Shown here piece after piece: positions 21,490-31,624 of a stretch of 64,000 nt of DNA (position 1 is the first letter of the stretch; the number at the start of each line of letters is the position of its first letter). This stretch comes from Sesamum alatum (taxonomy: Eukaryota; Streptophyta; Magnoliopsida; Lamiales; Pedaliaceae). The stretch lies in assembly GCA_034509735.1 (NCBI GenBank), contig JACGWO010000010.1, forward strand, positions 7,081,193 through 7,145,192. Reading direction: 5' to 3'. Made by a program: the position numbers and the translations under genes. The notes under the pieces were generated by a model, which was not told where the DNA came from, made no database searches, and saw nothing but the letters and a program-made list of their open reading frames with translations.

Positions 21490-22100
21490 TCATCTTTCTA
21501 TAGTTAGTAGAACCGATATCCTATTAAGTACAATATTTCTATCACCTTCAACAATGAAGTATAAGAAACCAGGATCTAGTTTCTTTACTTTTCTTGGTCT
21601 TTGGCTCCTTCTAAGTTCAGTGGGAGCATCAACCAATGTCCTTTTATTGTCAGTTTCAAAAGTAGGATCTATTATTGGTGCTTGAGTAGGCTGAATAATA
21701 GAATCTCCAGTGAATTTATTTTCAAAGAATTCTACATCTCTTGATTCTATAATTATGTTTGAATCCAAGTCCAAAAGTCTATAAGCTTTTGAATTTTTAG
21801 CATAATCCACAAATACACTTTTTATAGCTCTTGGTCCTAATTTTGTTCTCTTAAGATCAAAAAACTCTGTAAAAAGCCAAGCAACCCCAAACCTTAAGAT
21901 AATTCAGATTTGGTTTCCGACCATTCCATATTTCGTATGGAGAAATCTTGAATTTCTTAGAAGGTATTCTATTGTGCACATGACAAGCCGTTAATAAGGC
22001 TTCACCCCAAAAACTCTTAGGCAGATTTGCATTTAAAAGCATGGCATTAGTCATATCAACTAATGTTCTACTTTTTCTTTCTGCCAAGCCATTTTGTTGT
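21490..22100 (-). pseudogene. Copia integrase C-terminal region and linker
   Basis: Minus strand 22087-21857: MAERKSRTLVDMTNAMLLNA, LPKSFWGEALLTACHVHNRI and ISPYEIWNGRKPNLNYLKVW, the end of the integrase core, with Glu of AERK at the third catalytic position. 21810-21490 gives DYAKNSKAYRLLDLDSN, VEFFENKF and LRRSQRPRK, the usual integrase-RT linker. A frame break separates the two. Confidence 0.88.
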
Positions 22101-22120
22101 GGAGTATATGGTGCACTACT

Positions 22121-22617
22121 TTAATGTATGATCCCATTATCTTCACAATAAGAGGTAAAATTATTAGGAAAATATTCCCCTCCTCGATTACTTCGAAGAA
22201 TTTTTATTTTCTTTTCCTTTTGATTTTCAATGATTGACTTGTAATTTTTAAATTTATCAAAAGCCTCATCTTTATGTTTTATTAGATAGACATATGTAAA
22301 ACGAGAACAATCATCAATAAATGTTATAAAATATCTATTTCCTCCATGAGTAAGGATGTCATTTAATTCACATATATTAGTATGCACAAGTTCTAGCAAA
22401 GTAGTATTTCTTTCAGCCTTTGTAAATGGTTTCTTACACATTTTGTTTGAACACATATTTCACATTTTTTATTTTTTTGTTTATCATAGGTAATTAAACC
22501 ATACTTATTCATAAAACTTAAGTAACGAAAAGTCAGATGACCTAATCTTCTATGCCACAAAGACAATAAAGAACACTCAAGAAAATAAAACATAATTATT
22601 AATCTTATTGATGACAT
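22121..22617 (-). pseudogene. Copia GAG-pre-integrase and integrase core
   Basis: 22617-22393 carries the zinc-binding module LWHRRLGHL and CEICVQTK. 22456-22121 is the core: LELVHTNICELNDI, RYFITFIDDCSRFTYVYLIK, KIKILRSNRGGEY. Both catalytic aspartates appear as Asn (codons AAT at 22376-22378 and 22187-22189), where copia integrases have HTD/HSD and SDRGGEY. Each is a single transition, so this copy could not integrate even if translated. Confidence 0.9.
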
Positions 22618-23089
22618 TCATAGTAGTACATAGTTTGAACATTCCATCGCAATAGTATCCCTTTCCAACAAACTCTCCAATTTTAGTCACGATTAGCTTA
22701 TCAGCCTCGATCACAGTCTTCAAGCCTTTCTTGGACATGATAGCAGCAGACACCAGATTCTTGCGAATTTCTAGAACGTGAAGAATGTTGGTCAACAACA
22801 ACTTCTTTCCAGAAGTAAACTGCATTTCAACATTTCCTTTGCCGAGAACTATTGTTGTATTAGCATTTCCCATCAGAACTTGTCCTTCTGCAACTTCTTT
22901 ATAGCACTTGAATTGATTCTTATCATTACAAACATGAATGGTAGCTCCTGAATCATACCACCAATCAAATGACTTAATTGTTGTCGTCATATTCAATTCA
23001 GTGACCACACCAATGTGCAAGTTTAAAACTATTGCAATTTCTTCAACATTGCCTTCAACCACTTGAACATTAGGCATTCCTTCCTTCAT
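22577..23089 (-). pseudogene. Copia aspartic protease region
   Basis: 170-codon frame with WWYDSGATIHVC, the D-S-G retropepsin active site of copia elements, then LGKGNVEMQFTSGKKLLLTN, ILHVLEIRKNLVSA and KGYYCDGMFKL. It leads into the pre-integrase zinc module. The active site looks intact. Confidence 0.9.
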
Positions 23090-23898
23090 TTGCTTCTTTC
23101 TGAAACGACAATCTTTCTTGATATGCCCGTTCTTTCACAATTGTAACATGTGACATGCTTTTTGTTGGAGTTACCATCAAAAGACTTTCTTTTCTTTCCC
23201 GCTCCATTTGGATTGGTATTCTTGTTCTTCTCTTAAACATAATTCACTTTGGAACTTGATTTCACTTAATGCATCTTATCACGAATTCGAGTTTCCTCTT
23301 CAATTCATAGGTGTTTCAGTAATTGATCAACAGAAAAATCTTCTGTAGAATGCAACTTCTTTCTGTAGTTGTTCCAACTTAGAGAAAGTTTGGCAATAAT
23401 TGCCCCTACTTGTTTTACTTCTGGAATTTCAATCTTTAAATCTTTAAGTTTAGAAACATAAATCTGCATCTCATGCACTTGATCCATAATAGAAGAACCA
23501 TCAGGCATAGCAAATTCAAAGTACTTCATAGTAAGAAACTTATATGTGTCTTGCTTTTCGTTATTATATTTCTGCTCCAGAGCATTCCAGATCTCTAATG
23601 GTGACCTGATTGATGAATACAAGTCAAACAGATGATCAGACAGAGAATTCAAAATATGGCAGCGACATAGTAATTCATTTTCTTCTCATTTGACATGGGC
23701 TGCCTTGACTTGATCATAATCACCTTCTTTTGGTTTTGCAGTAGGTTGATTAAAGTCTAGTACATAAGCAATCTTCAGGAAAGTTAGCAAGAACGTCATC
23801 TTGTCCTTCCACCATGCATAGTTTGTTCCATCAAAACAATTCAGCTTCACAAACTCTTGATTCATCATCTTGATACCGCTACTCGAACCAGGCTCCAT
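23090..23898 (-). pseudogene. Copia gag
   Basis: Starts with ATG at 23898, only 34 bases after the 5' LTR: MEPGSSSGIKMMNQEFVKLN followed by CFDGTNYAWWKDKMTF. Continues at 23652-23305 with EIWNALEQKY, MKYFEFAMPDGSS, MDQVHEMQ and LSLSWNNYRKKL, then a broken CCHC knuckle (CYNCERTG near 23135). Two frame breaks (about 23690 and 23300). Confidence 0.88.
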
Positions 23899-23932
23899 CT
23901 CAATAACAGAGTAATAAATTTCACTTTAAGAA

Positions 23933-24663
23933 TGTTGGCGAACTATGAAATTCTGAAGAGGTTTTGAAGCGTGATTTCACTGTCCTTAAAGTGAAATTCG
24001 CCCCCACTATATGGTTGTTTGTCGGGTTAAGCAAACTCATTTCTAGGATACGACAAAACCAACGAGACTTGCCAGACAACAATTCCGAAAGCCTCCTTTC
24101 AGAACAACTCAAAAAAATAAACTGTAAAGTGAAAGAATCTTATGAAAAATTAAGTATCTAAACTTGGCACTTGATACATCTATATATAGATTTTTTGTGT
24201 CTTTTCGAAAAATATACAATTCTTTATCATACCTCTAGATTCCAAAAATTACACAACATTTCAGAGAAACAACTTTTCTGAACAAATGCTTCTAGAAAAG
24301 CAACTCTAAAGCTTCGTCTTAAAGTATTTCAGAAAAGACATCTTCTTTCAGCAAAATGTCATTAATTATTTTGCAACTTTTATCAGAGAAGAAAATAATT
24401 GTATAACATAATTTTCAAAAATAAAATAAATAAAAGATTATTTTATTTCGTTGAATTAACGTGCACGTGCCACGTGTCCAAGTGCCAATTGAATTTATAT
24501 ATTAAATAATATATATATATATATGTATATTAATTCCCTCTCTTTCTTAATTTATTCCCTCCAATTTTTATTTTAAACCTTAATTGGATAATTCTTTATT
24601 AAGCACTTAAAGCTTATTAAACTTTCCATGTGGACATGGAAATTATGGGCAAGCTATCCAACA
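23933..24663 (-). repeat. 5' LTR of the copia element
   Basis: 731 bp, TGTTGGCGAAC...TATCCAACA. A TATA box (TATATATA, 24181-24188) lies in the middle, plausibly driving minus-strand transcription toward gag. Contains the inverted pair ATTTCACT/AGTGAAAT at 23974-23997. Confidence 0.95.
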
Positions 24664-24668
24664 GCTAT
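24664..24668. repeat. Target-site duplication GCTAT, right copy
   Basis: GCTAT following the LTR end CAACA; matches 13666-13670. Confidence 0.92.
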
Positions 24669-24770
24669 AACGACGGGTGAAAAGGTTTTTCCAAAATTCT
24701 CACGGGCATTTGAGTGTAACCTTTCACCAATCGGCCTTTAAAGGTCATTACCTTTCCATTTTCTCATAGT
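24669..24770 (-). mobile_element. Older Ty1/copia element, RT start (other side of insertion)
   Basis: Minus strand gives TFKGRLV, KGYTQ and ENFGKTFSPVVIA. The last block runs through the GCTAT duplication into KSIRILL at 13670 when the younger element is removed. This is the standard copia order (TFKARLVAKGYTQ, ETFSPV, KSIRILL), so both flanks come from one older copia RT. Confidence 0.8.
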
Positions 24771-24774
24771 ACGG

Positions 24775-25560
24775 CGCAGCTACTTCACAATTACACAACA
24801 CATACGTCTCAATTATATGAAGTTCCTCACCACTTAGCCACCTTCTCTTTGAGGCTCCACATGCTCGACCAAGGTGATTGAAAATGGACCGTACCATTCG
24901 ATCGTCGTTGCTTGTGAGATCATCGTTCCGGCCGGGTCTGCTTCATTTGCAAAGAATGTGCGGTTCGAAGTAGTGGGAAGAGAAAAGCCCGAATTCTTCG
25001 ACAATGTATGCCTCTACAATTGACGCCTCGGCGTGTGCTTTGTTTTTCACCTTCTTCAAATTGCGGAGGAATCTATTCGTCGAACACTTATTAAAACGAC
25101 CCAATGGCAGAAAAACAATATATATATATAAAATAAAATTTTCTAGTATAGTTAACTCCCAAATGGGTACATCCACCTGTATTGCACGGGCCCCTCAACA
25201 CGCCCCTCATATGGAAAATGGACAATTAGGTGCTCCATTGAGTCGAAGGAGGAAATATTTTCTCGAGGTTGCACATGATGATGACTACACTGTCTTTCAT
25301 TTCTTGTACCTTGGTGGCATTTTAGCGTGGTCGAGTATAGAATTTGGAATAGAAGGCTCACCTCCGTCAACGCTCTTCACACATGCTCAGGAAACATTTC
25401 GAAGGTAACCGAAATCAACTTCTGCATGAATACATGACAATCATGGCTCTTCATGCCATGCATCCTTAGCTCCTTCATGTCGACGCAGCGGGACAAGTTA
25501 GATGCGTACCCATCAGGAAACCTAAGACAACGAACCCACTCATATATCCTCTTCTTCTGA
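24775..25560 (-). pseudogene. CACTA transposase C-terminal domain
   Basis: Minus strand: MKELRMHGMKSHDCHVF (about 25475-25430), ALTEVSLLFQ (about 25365), then text near 24990-24785 that fits the post-core domain (FNHLGRACG, KRRWLSGEELHIIETYVLCN with frame changes). Several stops. The reading ends abruptly at the junction with copia sequence. Confidence 0.82.
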
Positions 25561-25905
25561 TCCTTCGTCAGTTATATTCAGTTTTGGGCATCACGTTTGG
25601 TCTCCTTTCGTCCACCTCAAGCTCCGGCCGATTACATATGACCTTTAGATCCTTCTGTGCATTCAGATTGTCCTTCATTTTGCCCTTTATGTCCATAACA
25701 GTATTGAATATATTGTCGAATACATTTTTCTCAATGTGCATGACATCAAGATTGTGTCGTATCAGATGTGCCCTCCAATATTCAAGCTCCCAAAATATGC
25801 TTTTTTTCGTCCATTTATGGTCGACATCGTAACCTTACAGTTCACTCAGGGGTTGTTCGATTACAACACCAAACACATTGACACGGGTTCAGATCTACTC
25901 TTTAG

Positions 25906-26366
25906 TCAGCCTCGGACGTGCAACCTTCCTTTCATTCGATTTTTAGTGAAGGCTTTTTTGTTTCTGCGGTAAGGATGGTCCGGTGGGAGGAACTGTCTGT
26001 GGCAGTCAAAATAGCATGCCTTCCAACCGTGCAATAAATGAATGCCCGTGTGTCCTTCATACAAACTGGACACCACATAACACCAGTGGTACTCCATCCA
26101 GATGCCATCCTATAGGCGAGTAGGTCGTTCACTGTCCACATCAATGCGGCCCGCATCATGAATGTCTGGTTTATAGCATTGTCGTGCGTACGTACACCCA
26201 CATGCCGTAACTTTTGCAACTCCTCGATCAATGTCTCCAGGTAGACGTCGATCAGATATTTGGGATTGGATAGGTCAGGGATCACCATGGTTAGAAACAT
26301 ATACTCAGACTTCATGCACATTCCCGGTAGGAGATTGTATGATGTAAGTATCACGGGCCAACACAA
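25906..26366 (-). pseudogene. CACTA TNP2 transposase core
   Basis: Frame 26366-25932: CWPVILTSYNLLPGMCMKSE, YLIDVYLETLIEELQKL, MRAALMWTVNDLLAYRMASG and WCPVCMKDTRA. An overlapping shifted frame (26097-25906) continues CYFDCHRQFLPPDHPYRRNK. This is the central TNP2 domain of plant CACTA transposases; a one-base shift separates the two halves. Confidence 0.92.
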
Positions 26367-26440
26367 GTAAGTTTTACCATAGTGCTCATACGGTGCAAAC
26401 CCATCCGTGCACAGCCCTAGTCTAACATTACGGGGCTCAG

Positions 26441-26827
26441 CTATAAAATCACGATATGCCCGGTCGAAATACTTTCAAGCCTCTGCACGAACAGATGACA
26501 CATGGATCCCTCCTCCGTCTGATCACTGGCTTGCCACGTCATGTGCTCGGCAGTGACCTCCGATGCATACAACCTCTGTAGGTATGGGGTAAGCGGTAAG
26601 TACGTAAGAATGACATACGGGGACTTCTTGCATCTAGGATTTCTGTCCCTAGTAAGGCTTGTACCTAGCGTCTTCACAAAATTTGCAATATTCCAGATCA
26701 ATGTCGTCTTTCCAGTACAGCATGCAGCGTTTTGACACGCATCAATCTTCTCAATTAGTAAACCCAACTCTCTTATCAATTTCTTCGTACTGTAATAATC
26801 AGGGAAAAAAGTGTGATTGTGGGGCAT
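26441..26827 (-). pseudogene. CACTA TNP2 transposase, N-terminal half
   Basis: MPHNHTFFPDYYSTKKLIRE, IEKIDACQNAACC, the block SPYVILTYLPLTPYLQRLYA, then EHMTWQASDQTEEGSMCH. This is the conserved region preceding the core; the frame shifts just after it. Confidence 0.88.
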
Positions 26828-27059
26828 TATATGATCAGCCCACTAGCACAATTGATCATATGTTCGCTCGAAAAAACCCCCTTCAGCTTTGATATTCACC
26901 AAATTAGCAATTGATGCCAACTGAGATTGAGTGCAGCCATTCCACAACCATTGATCGATAGCATGACCTACATCAAACAAATAGTCTGACAACTCGGACA
27001 AATAATTATAGGGCCCCTCACCGTAGTATGAACTAAGACCGACATCAGAAGGACAATAC

Positions 27060-27520
27060 GGAGTACCATCATCAGTCGACCTCTTCTAATTATAAGAAGA
27101 CCAGAAAGATGGCCCAGCGGCATCGAAAACCATCCTCTACGTCCAATCCATCTGAGCCGCATCACCCCAATGCGAACTACCGCCTCCTGAACGGCTGGCG
27201 TTTTTTGCAGCTGAATAGAGCGCGGTCAATGCATCAAAGTATTTTTGCATCCTCTCCTCACCATATGAAGTCCAATTATAATACTCCGGCATAAACCCTT
27301 TCATACACAGGTCGAAATTTACCTCGTCCGGTGTTTAGAACCATTCATTTTTGCACTTTCGGCATGGCATTTAATCTTCTCCCCATCCATATATACACGC
27401 TGAGACTGGGCCCATTTTAGAAATATTTTAAGACCATCCTCAAACTCCGGCATCATACCCAGCAGGTCTCAATCATACATCCATCTCCTCAACTATCTTA
27501 ACATGATTATTCCTACGTAC
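27060..27520 (-). pseudogene. CACTA transposase-associated Cys domain
   Basis: Minus strand near 27380-27240: MPCRKCKNEWF, DLCMKGFMPEYYNWTSYGE. This is the N-terminal Cys-containing domain of TNP2 proteins. Interrupted by stops. Confidence 0.8.
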
Positions 27521-27769
27521 ACAAGCAATTCACAACAGTAATTAAATAAGCAGAACAAATTTATATATATATATATATATAAATACAACATTAAAGGTTT
27601 CAATTTGTTACCTGAACAAAAACACCTTTAAGATCAATGCAAATTTAGTCAAAATTTCTTGATATTTTTTATTTACGTATAAAAATTCAAGAGAGGGAGT
27701 TTGGAAGAAATGAATTGGAGAGAGAGTAAGTAAAAAAATTAAAATAAAGGAGACATATATATAGAAAAT

Positions 27770-28439
27770 ATTAGAACGGACTTTGGAATATTATTTGGAA
27801 CACCTAAACTAGCCGTTGAAATATAGTCGTTGATTTTGCATTAGAAACGGGCTCAGGAACGAAAACATGAATGGTAAGCTAAACGTTAAAATGTAGCTGT
27901 TGAAGTATATTTGGAACGGTAATCGGAATACATAATCTATTATGTACAAGGACCGTTTCTATTAGTAACACATGTTGGAACGGTCGTTGGAACTCGCACT
28001 TTGCTTTCATACGACCCACATTTTGGAACGGTCATTGCATTACATTGTTCACATAAGCCGTAAAACGGTCTCATTTAGCACTACATTTTGGAATAGTCAG
28101 CCATGCGCTCCAATGTGTCGCGGTCTTTGGAACACGGTTAGGAATGGTATTGTTCTTAGGTCAAAGAACCGTTCCAAGTTCCATATATGCCTTCCAAATG
28201 GAATGCCAAAATATAAATATTCCCTTTTTGAACGGTACTGGGTTTACTGTTCGGCACACATAGGTTGGCACAGAACCAGAAACGGTCAAGTCGTTCCAAT
28301 ATGTTTTGATTCTGAATAAAACGAAAATGACGTCAACAATGGATTGCCGTGCCATAACAGTTTCATTAACTGTTCCAGTTTAAACCAAAGTTTGAAATGG
28401 TCGTTCTAAATCGTGTCAATTCCCGCATTTTTTTTAGTG
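27770..28439. repeat. CACTA subterminal repeats (GGAACGGTC type)
   Basis: Repeated GGAACGGT, AACGGTC and CGTTCC in both orientations up to the tip TTTTTTTTAGTG. Confidence 0.82.
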
Positions 28440-30169
28440 TATCCATTTTTCTAATATATTTTCTTTGAGAGTTATAATAAAAATTATATTTGTTCATTTT
28501 TTTCTAAAAGTGCTCATCTTTTGATTAATCATATTGTAAATTATTTCTCAAAAGCTTATACGAGTCATTTGGAATGTTATATTTATTACGTATCCATTAT
28601 ATTGACTTATTATTTTATTTTTTATTTAAATTCTTCATTTATTGAATACTTTTTCTATATCAGGATTAAAAATACTTTTTTTTGTTAAAAATATTTAGTG
28701 ATGATTTGATTTATAAAATACTAATATATATCTAAAACTATATATAAAATTTATGACAAAGGACAATTTTTTCCATAACTAATCAATTTAAAGGAGTAAA
28801 TGTTACATTTAATAATTTAGAATGATAATATCTACCTCAATAATAGACAAAGTGTATATAACCCTTAATTTTTAGTTCACTTCATCCCTCACATGTCTGC
28901 CAAGATTTTTGAACTAACTTTTTCCTTTCTTTTCCATCAATCCTGATTGGCCAGTTTCAGTTCTTAATAGCCTTTTGCAGGTCTCCACCACACCTGATTG
29001 TCAATCATGTACATGCTTATCAGTGGCCACGGATTCACCAAAACTTATGCTCATCCTTGCCACGGTTGGAGAAAATCTAATCAAAATCGAGTTTGGTTGA
29101 ACTTATCTAAATTATATAATAAGTGTAATATATTTATCATTTGATTAATATATACTTTAAAAAAAAATCAATCACATTAATATTCCCTACAGATTTGTAA
29201 TTTTTAACGAATTGTCTAAAATTGATCATTTTGTCCTTGAATTTTTAGTTAAAATTGTAGAAAATCAACCAAGGCAGATTGCATTAACGTTCCTTTGTGT
29301 AAAAAACTTAAGAAACTTCTCCCTGCGCATTATAGTTCAAAAAAATTCAAAATTTTTTAAAATAATTCAATTTGCATAAGGATTTTTACTAGTTTACCCA
29401 TAAAAATAGATGAAAATTGATTATTTGTTATATGGTTACAAACTTCAATGGGTATTTATAATTTTTCAAACACTGAGAGAATATTTATAGTTATGTCAAA
29501 TTTTAAGAGAAGTAGTTGTAATTTGTCCTAAAAATATTACACTTGCTCCACAATGATGATTGAATTTGATTCAATTAAACTAAATTCGGGTAAGAATAAT
29601 TCCTTAATAAGTTCTCTTCTCTCTCCCTTCTTAACACAACCCGCTCATATTAGTCCTACAGATCATCCAAAAACCCAACACAAAAACTGCAAAAACGAAC
29701 GTTATGTTTGATTTTATTTTCGACTTATCCCCAAATCTGAGAGGAAACAAAATAATGTTTGTATTACCCAAAATACCATATCTTGGTGTTTTGAAATTTT
29801 TGGCCTAATCCCCAAAAACAAACAAACATTCATACAAATATACATACAATAATATATTATATAATTTAATCCACATAACAAACAAATATTACTATATATA
29901 TATTTATAAAAATATATTAAAAAAAACATAATTTGACCTTTAATAATATTTATTATCTCCCAATAAACAATACAATAAATATAATACATTCTTTACCATA
30001 TTTAAAATTAACCTCAAAATCAAATTCAAACATACACTATCTCTAATGTCTCTAACACACAATTATTTATTTTTGTTTTTCTCTTTATGTCACAAAATAA
30101 AATAAGACACTTATAAAATAATAATAATAACAACATAATGGAAAATACCCAATAACAGAACCAAAATTC
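28440..30169. other. Intergenic, no gene seen
   Basis: AT-rich. 29440-29533 (TATGTCAAATTTTAAGAGAAG then GTAATTTGTCCTA) resembles the right end of the MITE complete at 60241-60695, without a clear left end. The remainder shows no motif. Confidence 0.45.
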
Positions 30170-30316
30170 TCAAGCAAGAACTGTGAAATAGTTATTTCAT
30201 TAGCAGAAACTCCACAGAGACAACAAAAACCCAACATATATATTCATTACAACGCCTATGAACACACTAGATTAACCCATGCCCATATTCACAAACCGCC
30301 AACAACTACCACAAAA
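30170..30316 (-). other. Likely 3' UTR of the H1 gene
   Basis: About 150 bases after the H1 stop codon, less AT-rich than the DNA beyond. The end point is not determined; no clear single AATAAA was chosen. Confidence 0.4.
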
Positions 30317-31093
30317 CTAAGCAGCAGATGCTTTCTTCGCTTTCTTGGCAGCCGGCGATTTTATGCTCTTGGGCTGCTTCGCCTTCGCCTTCGCCGGAGT
30401 TGCCTTCTTCGCCACCTTCTTTGCGGTAACCTTCTTCACTCCCTCCGCCTTCCTCTTCGTTCCAGCCGCGGTGGCTCTCGTTGTTCTGGGCTTCTTGGTC
30501 TCCGCTGCTGGGGCGGCGGATTTCTTGGCGGCGGGCTTCGCAGTAGGCTTGTCTGTCTTCCCGGACTCGGATAACTTGTAGGAAGCCTTGACTTTGGTGA
30601 GCTTTCCCTTTGTTGCAGAGTTCTTCAACTGGAGGCCCAGAATTTTCCGGAAATTCGCCGGCAGCACGGCCTTGTGCTTCTCTTCCATGTACTTTGCGAT
30701 GGCGTACGGGCTCGATCCACTCTTCTCATTCAATGCCAACAGAGCCTCCTTGATCATCTGCACATTTCGCATATAACCCACGATTCAGAACAAAATTTAA
30801 GACAAAACCCGTGAATTTTAATTCTAATACAAACTGCAGGATGACAATCAGATAAATGCTAAAATATGAACGAATCAACAAGAAAAAGTAAGGATTCATG
30901 AGGCGAAAAACGAGACGAATATACCTCAAAGTAAGGCGGGTGGGAGGCGGTTTTGGTGGTCTTGGCCTTCTTCTCCTTGGCCGCCGCCGCCTTCGGTTTC
31001 TTCTCCTTAACGGGCTTCTCCACCACGGCAGGGCTGCTCAGCCGCGAGAGGCTGCTCCGCCGTGGGTTGCTCGACTTCTCCGGTAGCCGACAT
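30317..31093 (-). CDS. Linker histone H1, two exons, apparent frameshift in exon 1
   Basis: Plant linker histone that binds the nucleosome entry/exit DNA and compacts chromatin. Exon 2 (30757-30317) gives most of the globular winged-helix domain, MIKEALLALNEKSGSSPYAI and PANFRKILGLQLKN, then a Lys/Ala/Pro-rich C-terminal tail with KPAAKKSAAP and KKVAKKATPAKAKAKQPK, ending KKASAA. Exon 1 (31093-30925) starts MSATGEVEQPTAEQ and ends SHPPYFE, the start of the globular domain. The intron (30924-30758) has GTATAT...GTGCAG borders and phase 0. In exon 1 the frame from the ATG is lost at a C run (GGG on the plus strand, 31032-31034). One base fewer would give EQPAVVEKPVKEKK and a protein of about 202 residues. 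This is either a sequence error or an inactivating mutation. Confidence 0.92.
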
Positions 31094-31203
31094 CACAGAA
31101 TCAACGCTGAATTGACAGGGAGAGGGAACTGAACTTGGGTATAACTGGGGATTATCCAAATGCTCTGAACGCTGTGTGAGGACTGTAAACGCAGTTTTCG
31201 GCA

Positions 31204-31209
31204 TATATA
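31204..31209 (-). promoter_or_regulatory. TATA box of the H1 gene
   Basis: TATATA about 110 bases upstream of the H1 ATG on the minus strand, giving a leader of roughly 80 bases. Confidence 0.6.
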
Positions 31210-31248
31210 GCCGAGCGCGATCCTTGAGAAATGGAATAATGAACTCTG

Positions 31249-31253
31249 ATTGG
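31249..31253 (-). promoter_or_regulatory. CCAAT box of the H1 gene
   Basis: CCAAT on the minus strand about 40 bases upstream of the TATA box. Confidence 0.5.
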
Positions 31254-31267
31254 ACAATATGAAGTGA

Positions 31268-31275
31268 CGCGGATC
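31268..31275. promoter_or_regulatory. Histone-gene octamer CGCGGATC
   Basis: CGCGGATC is the octamer known from plant core histone promoters, linked to S-phase and meristem expression. It sits 60-70 bases upstream of the TATA box. Presence is seen; function is inferred. Confidence 0.65.
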
Positions 31276-31305
31276 AGAACTTTTCTGTGAAAGCATCTAA
31301 TACGT

Positions 31306-31313
31306 CCACGTGG
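31306..31313. promoter_or_regulatory. G-box CCACGTGG
   Basis: Palindromic CCACGTGG about 100 bases upstream of the H1 TATA box, a bZIP/bHLH site in plant promoters. Confidence 0.45.
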
Positions 31314-31624
31314 GCGTTTCTAAAACGTCGATTGCAGTTCGAATTGGATCGAGGGGGTGGCTTTCTTATCCACAAAGAATACTGGGGGCAAATGTTTTTA
31401 TTTGACAGTTTCAAGGGGTGTGTTTTCTTTCTCAATTAGGGACTAAATTTTCTCACATTTTTAATGGATTTGACTTTGGAATTTCAATGGGATTGAAATT
31501 TGGAAAATTGTGGTTGTAATGTGGTGTGAATGGGGAAGATTTCTAGTAACTTTGATGCATTTTAGGGGCATCAAATAGAAAACAACTTTTTTGTTTCTGG
31601 AAAAACTATTCATTACATTATTCG

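Larger units (their letters stand above)
13671..24663 (-). mobile_element. Ty1/copia LTR retrotransposon with nested CACTA
   Basis: Element with both LTRs (13671-14383 and 23933-24663) bearing TGTTGG...CAACA ends and flanked by the 5-bp duplication GCTAT. Coding order on the minus strand: gag (23898-23100), protease, GAG-pre-integrase and integrase core, linker, RT, RNase H, the copia order. The span is 10,993 bp, of which 5063 bp are the CACTA transposon 16280-21342 plus its 3-bp duplication, leaving an ordinary element of about 5.9 kb. By eye the LTRs differ at roughly one base in ten over their first 175 bases, so the insertion is old. Coding frames are broken. Confidence 0.96.
24771..28439 (-). 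mobile_element. Decayed CACTA transposon (TNP2-bearing)
   Basis: Right end CACTAAAAAAAATGCGGG (reverse strand, tip at 28439), subterminal GGAACGGTC repeats, then a TNP2-type transposase in order on the minus strand down to its C-terminal domain at about 24775. There it abuts the older copia fragment. No second CACTA tip is found, so the left part is lost. Distinct from the 16280-21342 element in ends and subterminal motif. Confidence 0.88.

Noticed and set aside
30345..30581. 78-codon plus-strand frame over H1
   Set aside because: Antisense shadow of the Lys/Ala-rich H1 tail.
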